From: Streptomyces filamentosus | Lineage (GTDB): Bacteria > Actinomycetota > Actinomycetes > Streptomycetales > Streptomycetaceae | DNA: 64,000 nucleotides | Assembly (NCBI RefSeq): GCF_014654895.1 | Contig: NZ_BNBE01000001.1 | Coordinates: 124,001 to 188,000 of the forward strand | Reading direction: 5' to 3' | In this document: one piece after another, positions 32,662 through 41,415 of the stretch | Layout: every line of letters starts with the position of its first letter | Numbering within the stretch: the stretch's first letter is position 1 | The notes under the pieces: model-generated | Database searches by the model: none | Told to the model about the DNA's origin: nothing | What the model saw: the letters and a program-made list of their open reading frames with translations, nothing else | Translations under genes and position numbers: made by a program

Positions 32662-33933
32662 ATGACGCTCATCGCCGATACCGAACCCACCGTCTTCGAG
32701 ACCGTCGAGTCGGAGGTGCGCAGCTACTGCCGCGCCTGGCCCACTGTCTTCGAACGCGCCACGGGCAGCCGCCTCTTCGACGAGCACGGCCGTCCCTTCC
32801 TCGACTTCTTCGCGGGGGCGGGTTCGCTCAACTACGGCCACAACAACCCCGCGCTGAAGCGCCCGCTCCTCGACTACCTCGGGAGCGACGGCATCACCCA
32901 CGGCCTCGACATGTCGACGACGGCCAAACGGAGCTTCCTGGAGACCTTCCGCTCGGCCGTCCTCGAACCCCGCAGTCTGCCCTACAAGGTGATGTTCCCT
33001 GGACCGACCGGCACCAACGCCGTCGAGGCGGCGCTGAAGCTGGCCCGCAAGGTCACCGGCCGCAAGACGGTCGTGTCCTTCACCAACGCCTTCCACGGCA
33101 TGTCCCTCGGCTCCCTCGCCCTCACCGGAAACGCCGGCAAACGCGCCGGCGCGGGCGTGCCGCTGACCCACACCACCCAGATGCCCTTCGACCACTACCT
33201 CGGTGGCAGGACCCCGGACTTCCTCTGGTTCGAGCGGCTCCTGGAGGACTCCGGGTCCGGCCTCGACCACCCGGCCGCCGTCATCGTCGAGACGGTCCAG
33301 GGCGAGGGCGGGGTCAACGTGGCGCGCGCCGAGTGGCTACGCGGCCTCGCCGACCTGTGCCGGCGCCGGGACATGCTGCTGATCGTCGACGACATCCAGA
33401 TGGGCTGCGGGCGCACCGGTGACTTCTTCTCCTTCGAGGAGGCGGGCATCACCCCGGACGTCGTCACGCTCTCCAAGTCCATCAGCGGCTACGGACTGCC
33501 CATGTCGCTCTGCCTGTTCCGCGACGAGCTCGACGTGTGGGAGCCCGGCGAGCACAACGGCACCTTCCGCGGCAACAACCCGGCCTTCGTCACCGCCACC
33601 GCCGCCCTCGACACCTACTGGCGGGACTCCACCCTGCGCGACCGCACGCTGCGGCAGGCCGGACGAGTCGAGAGTGCTCTGCGCGACCTCACCGCCGGGC
33701 ATGAGCGGCTCGGGATGTCGTACCGGGGCCGCGGTCTCGTGTGGGGCCTGGAGTTTCTGCACGAGGGTCGGGCGCGGGCGGTGTGCCGGCGTGCCTTCGA
33801 ACTGGGCCTGCTCGTCGAGACGTCGGGGCCGCGCGACGAGGTCGTCAAGCTGCTGCCGCCGCTGACCGTCACCGACGACGAGCTGGACGAGGGCCTCGGC
33901 ATCCTCGCCCGCGCCGTCCGCCACACCGCCTGA
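32662..33933 (+). CDS. ectB: Diaminobutyrate-2-oxoglutarate transaminase
   Basis: This class-III PLP aminotransferase of 423 residues makes L-2,4-diaminobutyrate from aspartate semialdehyde and glutamate. It shows [15 protein letters not shown] near the N-terminus, [36 protein letters not shown] and the PLP-binding Lys in [12 protein letters not shown], all typical of EctB. The start has a purine-poor leader but is fixed by homology ([20 protein letters not shown]). It is the second gene of the ectoine operon, 35 nt before ectC. Confidence 0.97.
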   Translation: MTLIADTEPTVFETVESEVRSYCRAWPTVFERATGSRLFDEHGRPFLDFFAGAGSLNYGHNNPALKRPLLDYLGSDGITHGLDMSTTAKRSFLETFRSAVLEPRSLPYKVMFPGPTGTNAVEAALKLARKVTGRKTVVSFTNAFHGMSLGSLALTGNAGKRAGAGVPLTHTTQMPFDHYLGGRTPDFLWFERLLEDSGSGLDHPAAVIVETVQGEGGVNVARAEWLRGLADLCRRRDMLLIVDDIQMGCGRTGDFFSFEEAGITPDVVTLSKSISGYGLPMSLCLFRDELDVWEPGEHNGTFRGNNPAFVTATAALDTYWRDSTLRDRTLRQAGRVESALRDLTAGHERLGMSYRGRGLVWGLEFLHEGRARAVCRRAFELGLLVETSGPRDEVVKLLPPLTVTDDELDEGLGILARAVRHTA

Positions 33934-33968
33934 GACCGCCCGACCCACCGCACGGAAAGGCCACCGCC

Positions 33969-34373
33969 ATGATCGTCCGCACCTTCGCGGAACTGGAGAA
34001 CACCGAGCGGCACGTGAAGTCCGCCTCCGGCACCTGGGAGAGCAAGCGCATCGTCCTCGCCCGCGAGCGCGTCGGCTTCTCCCTCCACGAGACCGTCCTG
34101 TACGCCGGGACGGAGACCGCCATGTGGTACGCGAACCACGTCGAGGCCGTCGTCTGCACGGCGGGCGAGGCCGAACTCACCGACCACAAGACCGGGACGA
34201 CGTACACGATCACCCCCGGGACGATGTACCTCCTCGACGGCCACGAGCGGCACACCCTCCGGGTCAAGGAGGACTTCCGCTGCCTGTGCGTCTTCAACCC
34301 GCCGGTCACCGGCCGCGAGGACCACGACGAGAACGGCGTGTACCCGCTGCTCACCGAGCCCGAGGGCGCCTGA
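33969..34373 (+). CDS. ectC: L-ectoine synthase
   Basis: A 134-residue cupin that cyclises N-gamma-acetyl-diaminobutyrate to ectoine. Typical EctC sequence is visible: [18 protein letters not shown], then [16 protein letters not shown] [32 protein letters not shown] and [16 protein letters not shown], the last containing metal-binding positions. GAAAGG precedes the ATG. It is the third gene of the operon. Confidence 0.97.
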   Translation: MIVRTFAELENTERHVKSASGTWESKRIVLARERVGFSLHETVLYAGTETAMWYANHVEAVVCTAGEAELTDHKTGTTYTITPGTMYLLDGHERHTLRVKEDFRCLCVFNPPVTGREDHDENGVYPLLTEPEGA

Positions 34374-34418
34374 CCGCCCCGCCCCTCCCCCGTACGTACG
34401 AGAAAGGCCAGCACCGCG

Positions 34419-35318
34419 ATGACCACCGCCCCCGCCCGCCCCGTCGACCCGTACCCCACCCGCGGCACCGAGGAGGCCCTCGTCTACCGCAAGGAGCCCG
34501 TCGTCTGGTCCGAGCCCGGCACGCCGGGGCCGTTCTGGCCGCGCGAGCTGGAGAGCTATGACCGCAACGGCTTCTTCGCCGTCGACGCCCTCGTCACCCC
34601 GGACGAGGTGACCGAACTCCGCGCGGAACTCGACCGGTTGGTCAACGACCCCGCAGTGCGCGACGACGAGCGGTCGATCGTGGAGCCGCGCTCCCAGGAG
34701 ATCCGCTCGGTCTTCGAGGTGCACCGGATCAGCGAGGTCTTCGCCCGGCTCGCCGCCGACCCCCGGCTCGTGGACCGGGCCCGGCAGATCCTCGGCTCCG
34801 ACGTCTACGTCCACCAGTCCCGGATCAACGTCAAGCCCGGCTTCGGCGCCAGCGGCTTCTACTGGCACTCCGACTTCGAGACCTGGCACGCCGAGGACGG
34901 ACTGCCCCTCATGCGGGCCGTGTCGGTGTCGATCGCGCTGACCCCGAACTTCACCACCAACGGCAGCCTCATGATCATGCCGGGCTCGCACCGCACCTTC
35001 CTCGGCTGCGCCGGCGAGACCCCCAAGGACAACTACAAGCAGTCGCTGCGGATGCAGGACGCCGGCACCCCCTCCCACAAGGCGCTCACGACCTTCGCCG
35101 AGGCCTGCGGGATCGAGCACTTCACCGGCGTGGCGGGGTCCGCCGTCTGGTTCGACTGCAACGCGATGCACGGCTCCGGCGACAACATCACCCCCTTCCC
35201 CCGCAGCAACGTCTTCCTCGTCTTCAACAGCGTCGAGAACGCACCGGAGCTGCCGTTCGCCGCGCCGGTCCGCCGGCCCTCGTTCATCGCCGCCCGCGAC
35301 ACCACCCCTATCGGCTGA
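34419..35318 (+). CDS. ectD: Ectoine 5-hydroxylase
   Basis: The 299-residue Fe(II)/2-oxoglutarate dioxygenase converts ectoine to 5-hydroxyectoine. The iron ligands are visible as the H-x-D in FYWHSDFETWHAEDG and the distal His in MHGSGDNITPFPRSN. The N-terminal RKEPVVW and the central VHQSRINVKPGFGA are also typical of EctD. GAAAGG lies before the ATG. Its presence shows that the strain can make hydroxyectoine, which protects against heat and osmotic stress. Confidence 0.97.
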   Translation: MTTAPARPVDPYPTRGTEEALVYRKEPVVWSEPGTPGPFWPRELESYDRNGFFAVDALVTPDEVTELRAELDRLVNDPAVRDDERSIVEPRSQEIRSVFEVHRISEVFARLAADPRLVDRARQILGSDVYVHQSRINVKPGFGASGFYWHSDFETWHAEDGLPLMRAVSVSIALTPNFTTNGSLMIMPGSHRTFLGCAGETPKDNYKQSLRMQDAGTPSHKALTTFAEACGIEHFTGVAGSAVWFDCNAMHGSGDNITPFPRSNVFLVFNSVENAPELPFAAPVRRPSFIAARDTTPIG

Positions 35319-35350
35319 TCCCGGTGAACCTCCGGCACAGAAAGGACCTC

Positions 35351-36268
35351 ATGAAGCACCTTCCCTCCCTGGACCGCCGCCGCTTCCTCACCCGCTCGCT
35401 GGGCATCGGCACCCTGATCGCCGCCCCGGCCCTCCTCGGCGCCTGCACCCGTACCGAGATCGGCGCCAATGGCCCCGGCGGGGATGCGGACCTGCTGGCG
35501 AGGCTGCGGAAGCAGGGTCACGTCCGGGTGGGCTTCGCCGGCGAGGCCCCGTACGGCTTCCAGGACGGCGGCGAGCTCGCCGGGGAGGCGCCCACCCTCC
35601 ACCGGGAGATCTTCACCGCCCTCGGCATCCCCGAACTCCGGCCCACCCTCACCGAGTTCGGCGCCCTCATCCCCGGGCTGCTCGCCGGACGGTTCGACGT
35701 GGTGAGCGCCGGCATGGCCATCACCCCCGAGCGCTGCGCCAAGGTCGCCTTCTCCGAGCCGGAGTTCGTCTCCCCCACCGCCCTCATGGTCCGCGAGGGC
35801 AACCCGAAGGGCCTGAGCGACCTGACGTCCTGCGCGGCGAAGGGCATCCGGGTCGGCGTCCTGACCGCCGCCGTCGAGGGCGGCTACGCGAAGGCCGCGG
35901 GCGTCCCGGACGGGGCCCTGGTGACGGTCGGCAAGCAGCAGGACGGACTCGACGCCCTGCTCGCCGGACGGATCGACGCCTTCGCGCTCACCGGCATCTC
36001 GCTGCGCTGGCTCGCCCGCACCAACCGGGGGGCCGCCGTCCAGGTCCTCGAACCGTTCGTACCGGAGATCGACGGCGTCGAGCAATACAGCCCTGGTGGT
36101 GCCGTCTTCCGGCCGGGTGCCACGACGCTGCGCGACGCGTTCAACGCCGAGCTCATCAAGATCACCGGTGACCCCGGGCGGTACGTGGGGCTGATCGGGA
36201 AGTACGGCTTCACCGAGCGCGAGGTGCCACCGCGCACCCTGCGCACCACCGATCTCTGCACAGCGTGA
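35351..36268 (+). CDS. ehuB: Ectoine/hydroxyectoine ABC transporter substrate-binding lipoprotein
   Basis: The N-terminus combines a twin-arginine motif (DRRRFLTRSLG) with a lipobox ending ALLGAC, so it should be exported by Tat and anchored as a lipoprotein. The rest is an amino-acid-type binding protein (HVRVGFAGEAPYGFQDGGEL, AFSEPEFVSPTALMVREG). The product is 305 residues from the ATG at 35351, with AAAGGA before it. It directly follows ectD, and the next three genes complete an Ehu-type importer, so ectoine is the likely ligand. Confidence 0.93.
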   Translation: MKHLPSLDRRRFLTRSLGIGTLIAAPALLGACTRTEIGANGPGGDADLLARLRKQGHVRVGFAGEAPYGFQDGGELAGEAPTLHREIFTALGIPELRPTLTEFGALIPGLLAGRFDVVSAGMAITPERCAKVAFSEPEFVSPTALMVREGNPKGLSDLTSCAAKGIRVGVLTAAVEGGYAKAAGVPDGALVTVGKQQDGLDALLAGRIDAFALTGISLRWLARTNRGAAVQVLEPFVPEIDGVEQYSPGGAVFRPGATTLRDAFNAELIKITGDPGRYVGLIGKYGFTEREVPPRTLRTTDLCTA

Positions 36269-36280
36269 CGGGCCGCCGGC

Positions 36281-36958
36281 ATGGCTGACTTCCTCCCCGA
36301 GCTGGGCCGGGCCCTCCCTGCGATCGGCGAGGGGCTCCTGGTCACCCTGGAGGCGACGGTGCTCGGCGCGGCCCTCGCGCTGCTCGTCGCCTTCGGCCTG
36401 GGCCTGGCCGCCCGCTCCCGGGCCGTCGTGGTGCGCGGCGCGGCCCGCGTCGTCGTGGAGTTCCTGCGCGGCACCTCGCTCTACGTCCAGCTGTTCTGGC
36501 TCTTCTTCGCGCTGCCGATGCTCGGCTTCCGGCTGGAGCCGATGGCCTGCGGGGTGCTCGCCTTCGGGCTCAACTACGGGGCGTACGGCGCGGAGGTGGT
36601 GCGGGGCTCGATCGCGGCCGTGCCCGCCGCCCAGACCGAGGCGGCGATCGCGCTGGGCATGGGGCCGGTCCTGCGGCTGCGGCGGGTCGTGCTGCCGCAG
36701 GCGTACGTCCTCATGCTCCCGCCCTTCAAGAACCTCCTCATCCAACTGCTCAAGGCAACCCCGCTGCTGTCCCTGGTCACCGTCGCCGACCTCACCTTCC
36801 AGATCGATCAGCTCCGCTCGGCGACCGGCGCCACCGCGTCCGCCTATCTGGTGCTCCTGCTCCTCTACTTCGGCGTGGCAGCGCTTCTGGGAGCCGGCAT
36901 GAACGCGCTGGAGCGAACGGCGAAGGAACGGCTCGGCCAGGAAAGCGGTGGTGCGTGA
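36281..36958 (+). CDS. ehuC: Ectoine/hydroxyectoine ABC transporter permease EhuC
   Basis: A 225-residue His/Glu-type permease with about five membrane helices. The EAA loop that contacts the ATPase is in AAIALGMGPVLRLRRVVLPQ. It starts 12 nt after ehuB, and its stop overlaps the start of the second permease gene in a TGATG. The two permeases should form the membrane channel of the importer. Confidence 0.93.
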   Translation: MADFLPELGRALPAIGEGLLVTLEATVLGAALALLVAFGLGLAARSRAVVVRGAARVVVEFLRGTSLYVQLFWLFFALPMLGFRLEPMACGVLAFGLNYGAYGAEVVRGSIAAVPAAQTEAAIALGMGPVLRLRRVVLPQAYVLMLPPFKNLLIQLLKATPLLSLVTVADLTFQIDQLRSATGATASAYLVLLLLYFGVAALLGAGMNALERTAKERLGQESGGA

Positions 36959-37593
36959 TGTGGGACATGGACGCGGCGCGGGCCGCGCTGCCCGTCGTGC
37001 TGTCCGGCTTCGGCGTGACCCTGCTGGCGACGGTCCTCGGCTTCGCGGTCGCGGTGGTCGCCGGGCTCGGCGTCGCCCTGGTCCAGCGCTCCGGGGCCCG
37101 GTGGATCGCCCTGCCGGTGGGGGCGCTGGCCTCGTTCGTCCGCTCGACGCCGGTGATGGTGCAGCTGTTCGCCGCCTGGGTGCTGGTGCCGGGCCTGGAC
37201 CCGTTGACGCTCGGGGTGCTGGTGCTGGGGCTGCACTACGCCACGTACCTCTCCGAGGTCTACCGCGCCGGCATCGACGCCGTGCCGAAGGGCCAGTGGG
37301 AGGCGTGCACGGCACTGTCGCTGCCGCGCCGCCGGGTGTGGCGGGCCGTGGTGCTGCCGCAGGCCGTGCGGAAGGTGCTTCCGGCGCTCGGCAACTACGC
37401 GGTCTCCATGTTCAAGGAGACGCCGTTCCTCTCGGTCATCACGGTGAACGAGATGGTCCACGAGGCGAGCACCTTCGGCAGCACCCACTTCGCCTATCTG
37501 GAGAGCTTCACCCTGGCCGCCGCCGTCTTCCTGCTGGCGAGCTGGCCGACGTCCGTGCTCGTCCGCCGACTGGAGGCCCGCCTTGCCCACTGA
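36958..37593 (+). CDS. ehuD: Ectoine/hydroxyectoine ABC transporter permease EhuD
   Basis: The second permease, 211 residues, has five hydrophobic helices and the EAA loop EACTALSLPRRRVWRAVVLP. The ATG at 36958 overlaps the ehuC stop; a GTG one codon earlier is also possible. The 3' end overlaps the start of the ATPase gene by 11 nt, so all four transporter genes are translated together. Confidence 0.92.
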   Translation: MWDMDAARAALPVVLSGFGVTLLATVLGFAVAVVAGLGVALVQRSGARWIALPVGALASFVRSTPVMVQLFAAWVLVPGLDPLTLGVLVLGLHYATYLSEVYRAGIDAVPKGQWEACTALSLPRRRVWRAVVLPQAVRKVLPALGNYAVSMFKETPFLSVITVNEMVHEASTFGSTHFAYLESFTLAAAVFLLASWPTSVLVRRLEARLAH

Positions 37594-38377
37594 GACCGAC
37601 CACGGACCGGAGAAGGTGCGGTTCGCCCGGGTGACGAAACGGTTCGGGGACCACACCGTCCTCGACGGGCTCGACCTGGCGGTCGCGCCGGGCGAGCGGG
37701 TGACCCTGATCGGCCCGAGCGGCTCCGGGAAGACGACGATCCTGCGGCTGCTGATGACGCTGGAGCGGGTCACGGACGGCGTCGTCCACGTGGACGGCGA
37801 GCCGTACTCCCACATGCCGTCGGGCCGCGCGGGCGGCAAGCTCGTCCCGGCGGACGAGCGCTACCTGGCCCCGCGCCGCCGGCGCGTGGGGATGGTGTTC
37901 CAGCAGTTCAACCTCTTCCCGCACATGAGCGTCCTCGCCAACGTCATGGAGGCGCCCCGGCACGTCCTGGGCCTCGACGGCGACGAGGCCGCCGCGCGCG
38001 CCCGGGACCTCCTCGGACTCGTCGGTCTCGCCGAGAAGGAGGACGAGCACCCCACCCGGCTCTCCGGCGGCCAGCAGCAGCGCGTCGCCATCGCCCGGGC
38101 CCTGGCGATGCGCCCGGAGCTGCTGCTCCTGGACGAGGTGACCTCCGCGCTCGACCCCGAGCTGGTGGCGGAGGTCCTGGACGTGCTGCGGGACGTGGCG
38201 GCCGGCACCGACATCACGATGCTCTGCGTCACCCACGAGATGGGCTTCGCCCGCGACATCTCGCACCGGATCCTCATGTTCGACGAGGGCCGCGTGCTGG
38301 AGTCCGATGCCCCGGAGCGGCTGCTCGACGACCCGGAGCACGAACGGACCCGGGCGTTCCTGAGAACGATCCGGTGA
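37583..38377 (+). CDS. ehuA: Ectoine/hydroxyectoine ABC transporter ATPase
   Basis: A 264-residue ABC ATPase with Walker A GPSGSGKTT, signature LSGGQQQRVAIARAL and Walker B LLLLDEVTSALDPEL. The start is a TTG inside ehuD, with GGAGG six bases upstream. In known loci the order is often ehuABCD; here the ATPase gene comes last. It powers re-uptake of ectoines that leak or are supplied from outside. Confidence 0.92.
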   Translation: MPTETDHGPEKVRFARVTKRFGDHTVLDGLDLAVAPGERVTLIGPSGSGKTTILRLLMTLERVTDGVVHVDGEPYSHMPSGRAGGKLVPADERYLAPRRRRVGMVFQQFNLFPHMSVLANVMEAPRHVLGLDGDEAAARARDLLGLVGLAEKEDEHPTRLSGGQQQRVAIARALAMRPELLLLDEVTSALDPELVAEVLDVLRDVAAGTDITMLCVTHEMGFARDISHRILMFDEGRVLESDAPERLLDDPEHERTRAFLRTIR

Positions 38378-38490
38378 GCGGCCGCTCGCAGAGCCGACCG
38401 TCCAGCCCGTCACCCGTTGGACGCCGATTGCCCGCCAGGGCTGGCACGCCGACGGAATGCGGCAGCAGAGGGAAGGCGAGGGCTCCCTCG

Positions 38491-39042
38491 TCAAACGCGA
38501 GTGAGGGCGGCGGCGCCGAAGGAAACATCGAAGCGGTCGCACCAGATGCTGAGGCTGGTGTATTGGGACCAGTCGACGTCGGCGGGCAGCGCGTAGTTCT
38601 GGTCGCCCTTGTTCCCCTTGAGTTTGGCAAGCGTGACGTGACGCCCGTCGTCGAAGACGTGCCAGCCCGCCTTCCCCTCCACGACTGGCGCGTCGCTGAG
38701 GACGACCCGAAGGTCCGGCCCGTTGCTCGTGTCAAGCTCCTCGATCCTCAGGGTGTGGGTGCCATCCGCGAGACGGACCACCTTCGCGGTGCCGGAGGTG
38801 TCGTGTTCGTGACTGATGAAGACTCCCTCCGCCACGGTCGTCGGACCGACCGGCGCGGGCGCGGGCGACGTGGCACCGGAGGCGGTGGGGACCACTGCCT
38901 CGGTGGTGGGTGCGCTCGTGGGGAGAGCCTCGTTCACCGTCTCGTCCACCCACAGGGCCCACGGCTTGAACCACATCAGGGCTGAGGCCGCCACCACTGC
39001 GGCGACACCGCCCCACAGCGCCCACTTCCTTCGGCGTTCCAT
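38491..39042 (-). CDS. DM13-domain membrane-anchored protein
   Basis: The 183-residue product has one N-terminal membrane anchor (WALWGGVAAVVAASALMWF), a Thr/Pro/Ala-rich spacer and a DM13 domain: FISHEHDTSGTAKVVRLADG, then DLRVVLSDAP and YTSLSIWCDRFDVSFGAA with the conserved Cys. DM13 domains are thought to take part in redox or electron-transfer reactions outside the cell. A strong GGAGGAGGG lies before the ATG. It is convergent with ehuA. Confidence 0.88.
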   Translation of the reverse strand: MERRRKWALWGGVAAVVAASALMWFKPWALWVDETVNEALPTSAPTTEAVVPTASGATSPAPAPVGPTTVAEGVFISHEHDTSGTAKVVRLADGTHTLRIEELDTSNGPDLRVVLSDAPVVEGKAGWHVFDDGRHVTLAKLKGNKGDQNYALPADVDWSQYTSLSIWCDRFDVSFGAAALTRV

Positions 39043-39098
39043 GGTGCCCTCCTCCGGTTCGACTTCACTGTCTTCCCCATCCAAGCGGGGGACACCCT

Positions 39099-39431
39099 TT
39101 ACAGAGAAGCCGCACCGGATGACGAATCTCTTACGGCCTGGACGTCTCGATCACTCGACCGCCTCGCACGGCGGGCGCCGAGAGGACTCGCCTCGAAGGC
39201 CAGCCGCCCCAGCGCGACGAGGCAACCCTGCCCGAAGACCATCACCAGCAAAGCGCCTTCGTCCCAGTACCACTCCACGGCCCAGGGGCGAAGGATCACC
39301 ACCGTCACGCCGAGATGTGAGGCGGAGAGGACGAGCCCGGCCCGGCGACGGCGGATGCAGAGAAGCGGCACCACCGCCCACACAGTGGAGACGAGCACCA
39401 TCAGAGGGGCGGCAAAAGGCAGAACGGACAT
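39099..39431 (-). CDS. Small membrane protein of unknown function
   Basis: A 110-residue frame starts at an ATG with GAGGT upstream. It has two or three hydrophobic segments (VLPFAAPLMVLVSTVWAVVP and ALLVMVFGQGCLVALGRLAF) and an Arg/Ser-rich C-terminus. It lies 56 nt upstream of the DM13 gene on the same strand and may be in its operon. No family recognised. Confidence 0.5.
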   Translation of the reverse strand: MSVLPFAAPLMVLVSTVWAVVPLLCIRRRRAGLVLSASHLGVTVVILRPWAVEWYWDEGALLVMVFGQGCLVALGRLAFEASPLGARRARRSSDRDVQAVRDSSSGAASL

Positions 39432-40105
39432 GGCGGACCTCGTGATCGGCAGATCGGTCTGCAACCGTCGCATCCGCGCAGGGCTCGTACCAGTCTTTCA
39501 ACGCATCACCTTCATCACGGGAAAGCCGAGCTCGACGGCCGGCACGGTCTCCGCCGGAGGGCACTCACGTGCGGCCGGCCGAACGGTGTGCTTTCGTGGG
39601 GCCAGGTCGTTTCCCGGAACCTCGGCCGGCGATCTCGATCACCAGCCCTCGGTGCGTTCGCCGACCTTCTTGGCATCGCCCAGAGAACAGCAGCCACTGG
39701 CTTGCACCAGTGTGCCGTCCGCAACTTCAAAGGTCGCTATGGCCCCCCTGTCGGACGGGACGCGTGGACGACGAATGCGTCTCCCGCGACGACGCGCCCC
39801 TCGCCGCGCGCCCGGGACTCAGACGGCCGAACGGTGGTCCCGAGTGCCCGCACCGCGCGCGAATCGGAACCGCGTGACCGACGTGGGGGCCCAGCCCCGC
39901 AGGTAGGCGACGCCGAGCGGCGGCAGGATGACCGTGCGCAGAAAGTTCCACAGAATCTGGAACAGGAGTGTCGCCCTCCCTCATGCAGGAGATGGTCGGC
40001 AGGTTGACCAGCCCGAGAGCCGTAGGTCGCCGCTCCGGGCCTGCGGTGCGCCGAAGTCCCAGGCGTGTAGCGGAGCGGGACCGCGTGGGCATGGTCGGCC
40101 GCTGG
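39432..40105. other. Region without a confident gene; decayed coding fragments
   Basis: No frame here has a proper start, ribosome-binding site and coding pattern. On the minus strand two short pieces look like eroded protein sequence: FQILWNFLRTVILPPLGVAY within 39818-39980, which lacks an ATG or GTG start, and EVADGTLVQASGCCSLGDAK near 39660-39735. They may be remnants of deleted genes. Nothing else stands out. Confidence 0.4.
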
Positions 40106-40867
40106 TCACAAGAGCGTGCTTCCCGCCGCGAGGGGGCGCGCGTGCCGACCTCGGCTCCGTACGGCCTTCCAGGCGAGGTAGTGGCGGACGAGCGGAACCA
40201 TGGCGCACCAGAGGAGGGCCTCGCCGACCGGCCCGAGCTCTGCCAGGCCGGCGAGGGCGAAAGCGGGCAGCACGCACAGGGTGGAGCCGAGGGCCCATTT
40301 CAGCCGCAGCACGAGCACAGCGGGCAGCCCGGTAGCGGCCCAGGCACGGGCCCCGGCGCAGGCGGAGGCTCCGGTGTGGAGGAGGAAGGCGCCGATGGGG
40401 ATCAGGGCGAGGGCGACAGCGAGGATGAAATCCGCCTCGTCTTCCGGGGTGTCCGCTGTTTCCTGGGCGATTCCGTCGCGGGCGACGACGACGGCGTGGT
40501 CGCGCCACAGGGTGACGGTGACGTCGTCGCCCGCTTCGAGGCGTTCGAGGAGCGGCCCTTCACCACCCATGTCTATCTCCTGGGGAAGCCCCGGTGTCTT
40601 GTGCAGGCGGAGGGCGAACTCCTCATGCTTAGGTTCGTCCCGGATGACGACAGTGGCCACGCGGGCCTTGCGGGCATGGAGACAGCTTGCGTGAGGCGCG
40701 GGAGTGGCATCGGCGCAGGTCTCGGCCTGGAGGTACTGGCGCTCGTCCGTCACTGCCTGGGGTACCGCGGCCAGGCCGAGGGACACGACGGTGAGGGCGG
40801 CAAGGCCCAGGAGGGCGGCGACGGCTCCCCACGCCCGGTGCCAGAGGGTTCGTCGGCGCGTGCTCAT
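40106..40867 (-). CDS. Membrane protein of unknown function
   Basis: The 253-residue product has one N-terminal helix (AVAALLGLAALTVVSLGLA), an extracytoplasmic part with paired Cys (ETCADA, SCLHAR) and the segment ARVATVVIRDEPKHEEFALR. Three more hydrophobic segments follow (ILAVALALIPIGAFLL, then GLPAVLVLRLKWALG and STLCVLPAFALAGLAEL). It is the last gene of a likely three-gene run, antiporter-CBS protein-this gene. No catalytic motif is visible. Confidence 0.68.
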   Translation of the reverse strand: MSTRRRTLWHRAWGAVAALLGLAALTVVSLGLAAVPQAVTDERQYLQAETCADATPAPHASCLHARKARVATVVIRDEPKHEEFALRLHKTPGLPQEIDMGGEGPLLERLEAGDDVTVTLWRDHAVVVARDGIAQETADTPEDEADFILAVALALIPIGAFLLHTGASACAGARAWAATGLPAVLVLRLKWALGSTLCVLPAFALAGLAELGPVGEALLWCAMVPLVRHYLAWKAVRSRGRHARPLAAGSTLL

Positions 40868-40965
40868 GGCGAGGTCCTGTGGCCGGAGAACCCAGGGTGC
40901 GTGAGGCTCCTGATGGCAGTCTGAGGTGGGACGTCCATGTCTCCCTCGGGGGGCGGCTGTGCGAT

Positions 40966-41415
40966 TCAGAAGAAATGCTGGAGCAGGGTGGTGGCGTCCA
41001 CGGTGCCGAGCAGGTGCGGCTCTTCGTCGGTGTAGTCCACGACCAGGACGACGGGACAGCCGGTGCGTTCCATCACCGCGGCCATGTGGAGAGGTGACGC
41101 GTCGGGGCTGACGACCGGCGGACCGGGCGGACGCGTGGGCAGGATGTCCGCGAGGAGGATCTCGCCGGCCCCGGCCCGCACCGTCTCGTCGAGTGCCTCG
41201 CCCACGACTGCGGCGAGCAGGGGGTCGTCCCGCACGGGGCGGGGCAGAGCGGCGTTGAGGATCGTGGTGGGAGGCACTGCGGCAAGGGGATGTCCGTCCG
41301 CGCTCACGACGACGAGTGCCGGCGCCCTTTCGCGGATGAGCAGGCCCACGGCGTCCCAGAGGCGGGTGTCGAGCCGGACAGAGGTACAGGGCCATGCCAG
41401 ATCACGCGCGTGCAT
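40966..41415 (-). CDS. CBS-domain protein
   Basis: A 149-residue protein made of two CBS motifs: the first around LWDAVGLLIRERAPALVVVS with GHPLAAVP, the second around SPLHMAAVMERTGCPVVLVV, ending with GTVDATTLLQHF. CBS pairs bind adenine nucleotides and often regulate transporters. Its start overlaps the end of the Na+/H+ antiporter gene by 14 nt, so it probably senses energy or ionic state for that antiporter. Confidence 0.88.
   Translation of the reverse strand: MHARDLAWPCTSVRLDTRLWDAVGLLIRERAPALVVVSADGHPLAAVPPTTILNAALPRPVRDDPLLAAVVGEALDETVRAGAGEILLADILPTRPPGPPVVSPDASPLHMAAVMERTGCPVVLVVDYTDEEPHLLGTVDATTLLQHFF

Noticed and set aside
39818..39980. Minus-strand frame with membrane-protein-like sequence
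   Set aside because: No ATG, GTG or TTG start with a ribosome-binding site exists in frame; treated as a remnant only.
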